Below are positions 63,600 through 64,000 of a stretch of 64,000 nt of DNA, piece by piece. Made by a program: the position numbers and the translations under genes. How positions within the stretch are numbered: the stretch's first letter is position 1; each line of letters starts with the position of its first letter. The stretch is from an uncultured Pelagibacteraceae bacterium. GTDB taxonomy: Bacteria; Pseudomonadota; Alphaproteobacteria; Pelagibacterales; Pelagibacteraceae. The stretch is taken from contig CACNVG010000001.1 in the NCBI GenBank assembly GCA_902623785.1, forward strand, positions 138,714 through 202,713, in the 5' to 3' direction. The notes beneath the pieces were generated by a model. That model did not search any database and was not told the origin of the DNA. It saw only the letters and a program-made list of their open reading frames with translations.

Positions 63600-64000
63600 T
63601 TAATTATCTTTCCCCATTATTTCTTCTTCCATGTTCCATATCATGGATAGTATTTCTTCTCGTTTTGATGAAAATTCTTTATTTTTTTTAATTTCTCTTA
63701 AGTCTTCTTTTAAACCCATTTCTGCAAATGGAAGTTTATATTCTTTATGAATTCTGCCTGGCCTTGGTGCCATCACATATAATCTTTCACCCAATAACAA
63801 AGCTTCTTCAACCGAGTGAGTAATTAAGATAATTGTTTTTCCAGTTTCTTTCCAAATTTTTAAAACAAGTGATTGCATCTTTTCTCTAGTTAAAGCATCT
63901 AATGCACCTAAAGGCTCATCCATTAAAATTAAATCAGGATCATTAATTAAACATCTTGCAAGCGCTACTCTTTGCTGCATACCACCTGATAATTGATAAG
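63600..64000 (-). CDS. ABC transporter ATP-binding protein, C-terminal part (gene cut by window edge)
   Basis: The visible 133 codons begin with the signature YQLSGGMQQRVALAR, followed by Walker B PDLILMDEPLGALD and switch His in IILITHSVEEAL, as in TauB/SsuB/NrtD ATPases. The Walker A and start lie beyond base 64000; the internal ATG at 63980 is not the start. It is one base upstream of the permease gene and forms an operon with it, the sugar dehydrogenase and the Ldh_2 gene. Confidence 0.9.
   Translation of the reverse strand, partial: YQLSGGMQQRVALARCLINDPDLILMDEPLGALDALTREKMQSLVLKIWKETGKTIILITHSVEEALLLGERLYVMAPRPGRIHKEYKLPFAEMGLKEDLREIKKNKEFSSKREEILSMIWNMEEEIMGKDN

Noticed and set aside
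1-64000. CRISPR arrays, prophage, insertion sequences, tRNA and rRNA genes
   Set aside because: No direct-repeat arrays, transposase or integrase motifs, cloverleaf sequences with CCA-type ends, or rRNA motifs were found in the gaps by eye.

Overview
The window reads as a contiguous piece of a streamlined, AT-rich alphaproteobacterial chromosome, most likely Pelagibacterales (SAR11). The reasons are a strong A/T bias with long A and T runs, Lys/Asn/Ile-rich proteins, almost no intergenic space, and alphaproteobacterial markers (NDUFA12 homologue, DUF2155, aroQ-accB-accC order, an RF2 gene with programmed frameshift, IscR-led SUF operon). No rRNA, tRNA, CRISPR array, insertion sequence, phage gene or plasmid function was seen. 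No gene-free stretch exceeds 300 bases; the longest gap is about 170 bases (48842-49011) and holds at most one tiny ORF.

Layout. 1-3917 (minus): LPS export genes lptF-lptG-lptD, lptD running off the left edge. 3974-5837: pepA-ndk. 5827-9170: purN/purM diverging from a DUF2066 protein and an Hda-like ATPase. 9172-12636: aspS, an orphan NrdJb/TSCPD-like protein, a complex I NDUFA12-type protein and a DUF2155 protein. 12633-15826: aroQ-accB-accC (minus) diverging from thiS-thiG. 15819-23310: RNase E/G, then mrcA-prfB-AsmA-like. 23300-26375: tyrS, anmK and an alpha/beta hydrolase. 26457-32885: an IscR-type operator and the operon iscR-sufB-C-D-S-U-T-A plus a 56-aa ORF. 32886-38381: glnA, a YbaK-type deacylase, and two EamA transporters flanking a glycosyltransferase/methyltransferase pair, with a parS-like palindrome at 37494-37509. 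38482-42466: two aldehyde dehydrogenases, one preceded in frame by an extremely Lys-rich segment, plus DUF779 and GYD proteins. 42472-48841: ccdA, a methyltransferase, a gamma-butyrobetaine-hydroxylase-like dioxygenase, an IMPase-family phosphatase, an epimerase and small stress or membrane proteins. 48845-51481 (minus): a thiol/sulfur cluster of ETHE1-like persulfide dioxygenase, a 38-aa protein with 12 cysteines, cysE and cysK. 51557-55087: 1-Cys peroxiredoxin, methyltransferase, alternative oxidase, flavodoxin, cupredoxin and DUF4396 protein. 55103-64000: a GT39-like transferase, HpsN/HisD-type dehydrogenase, phosphotransacylase, BASS transporter, ComC/Ldh_2 dehydrogenase, PQQ-type sugar dehydrogenase and a TauT/NitT-type ABC permease and ATPase (the ATPase cut by the right edge).

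Most of the content is housekeeping. The points most worth a second look are the previously unlisted metallothionein-like ORF in the persulfide/cysteine cluster, the Lys-rich extension on the aldehyde dehydrogenase, the orphan NrdJb-like protein, the parS-like site, the possible organosulfonate or hydroxyacid locus at the right end, and lost key residues in RNase E (zinc link) and the SMR transporter (TM1 glutamate). I did not see an obvious wholly new defence or mobile system.
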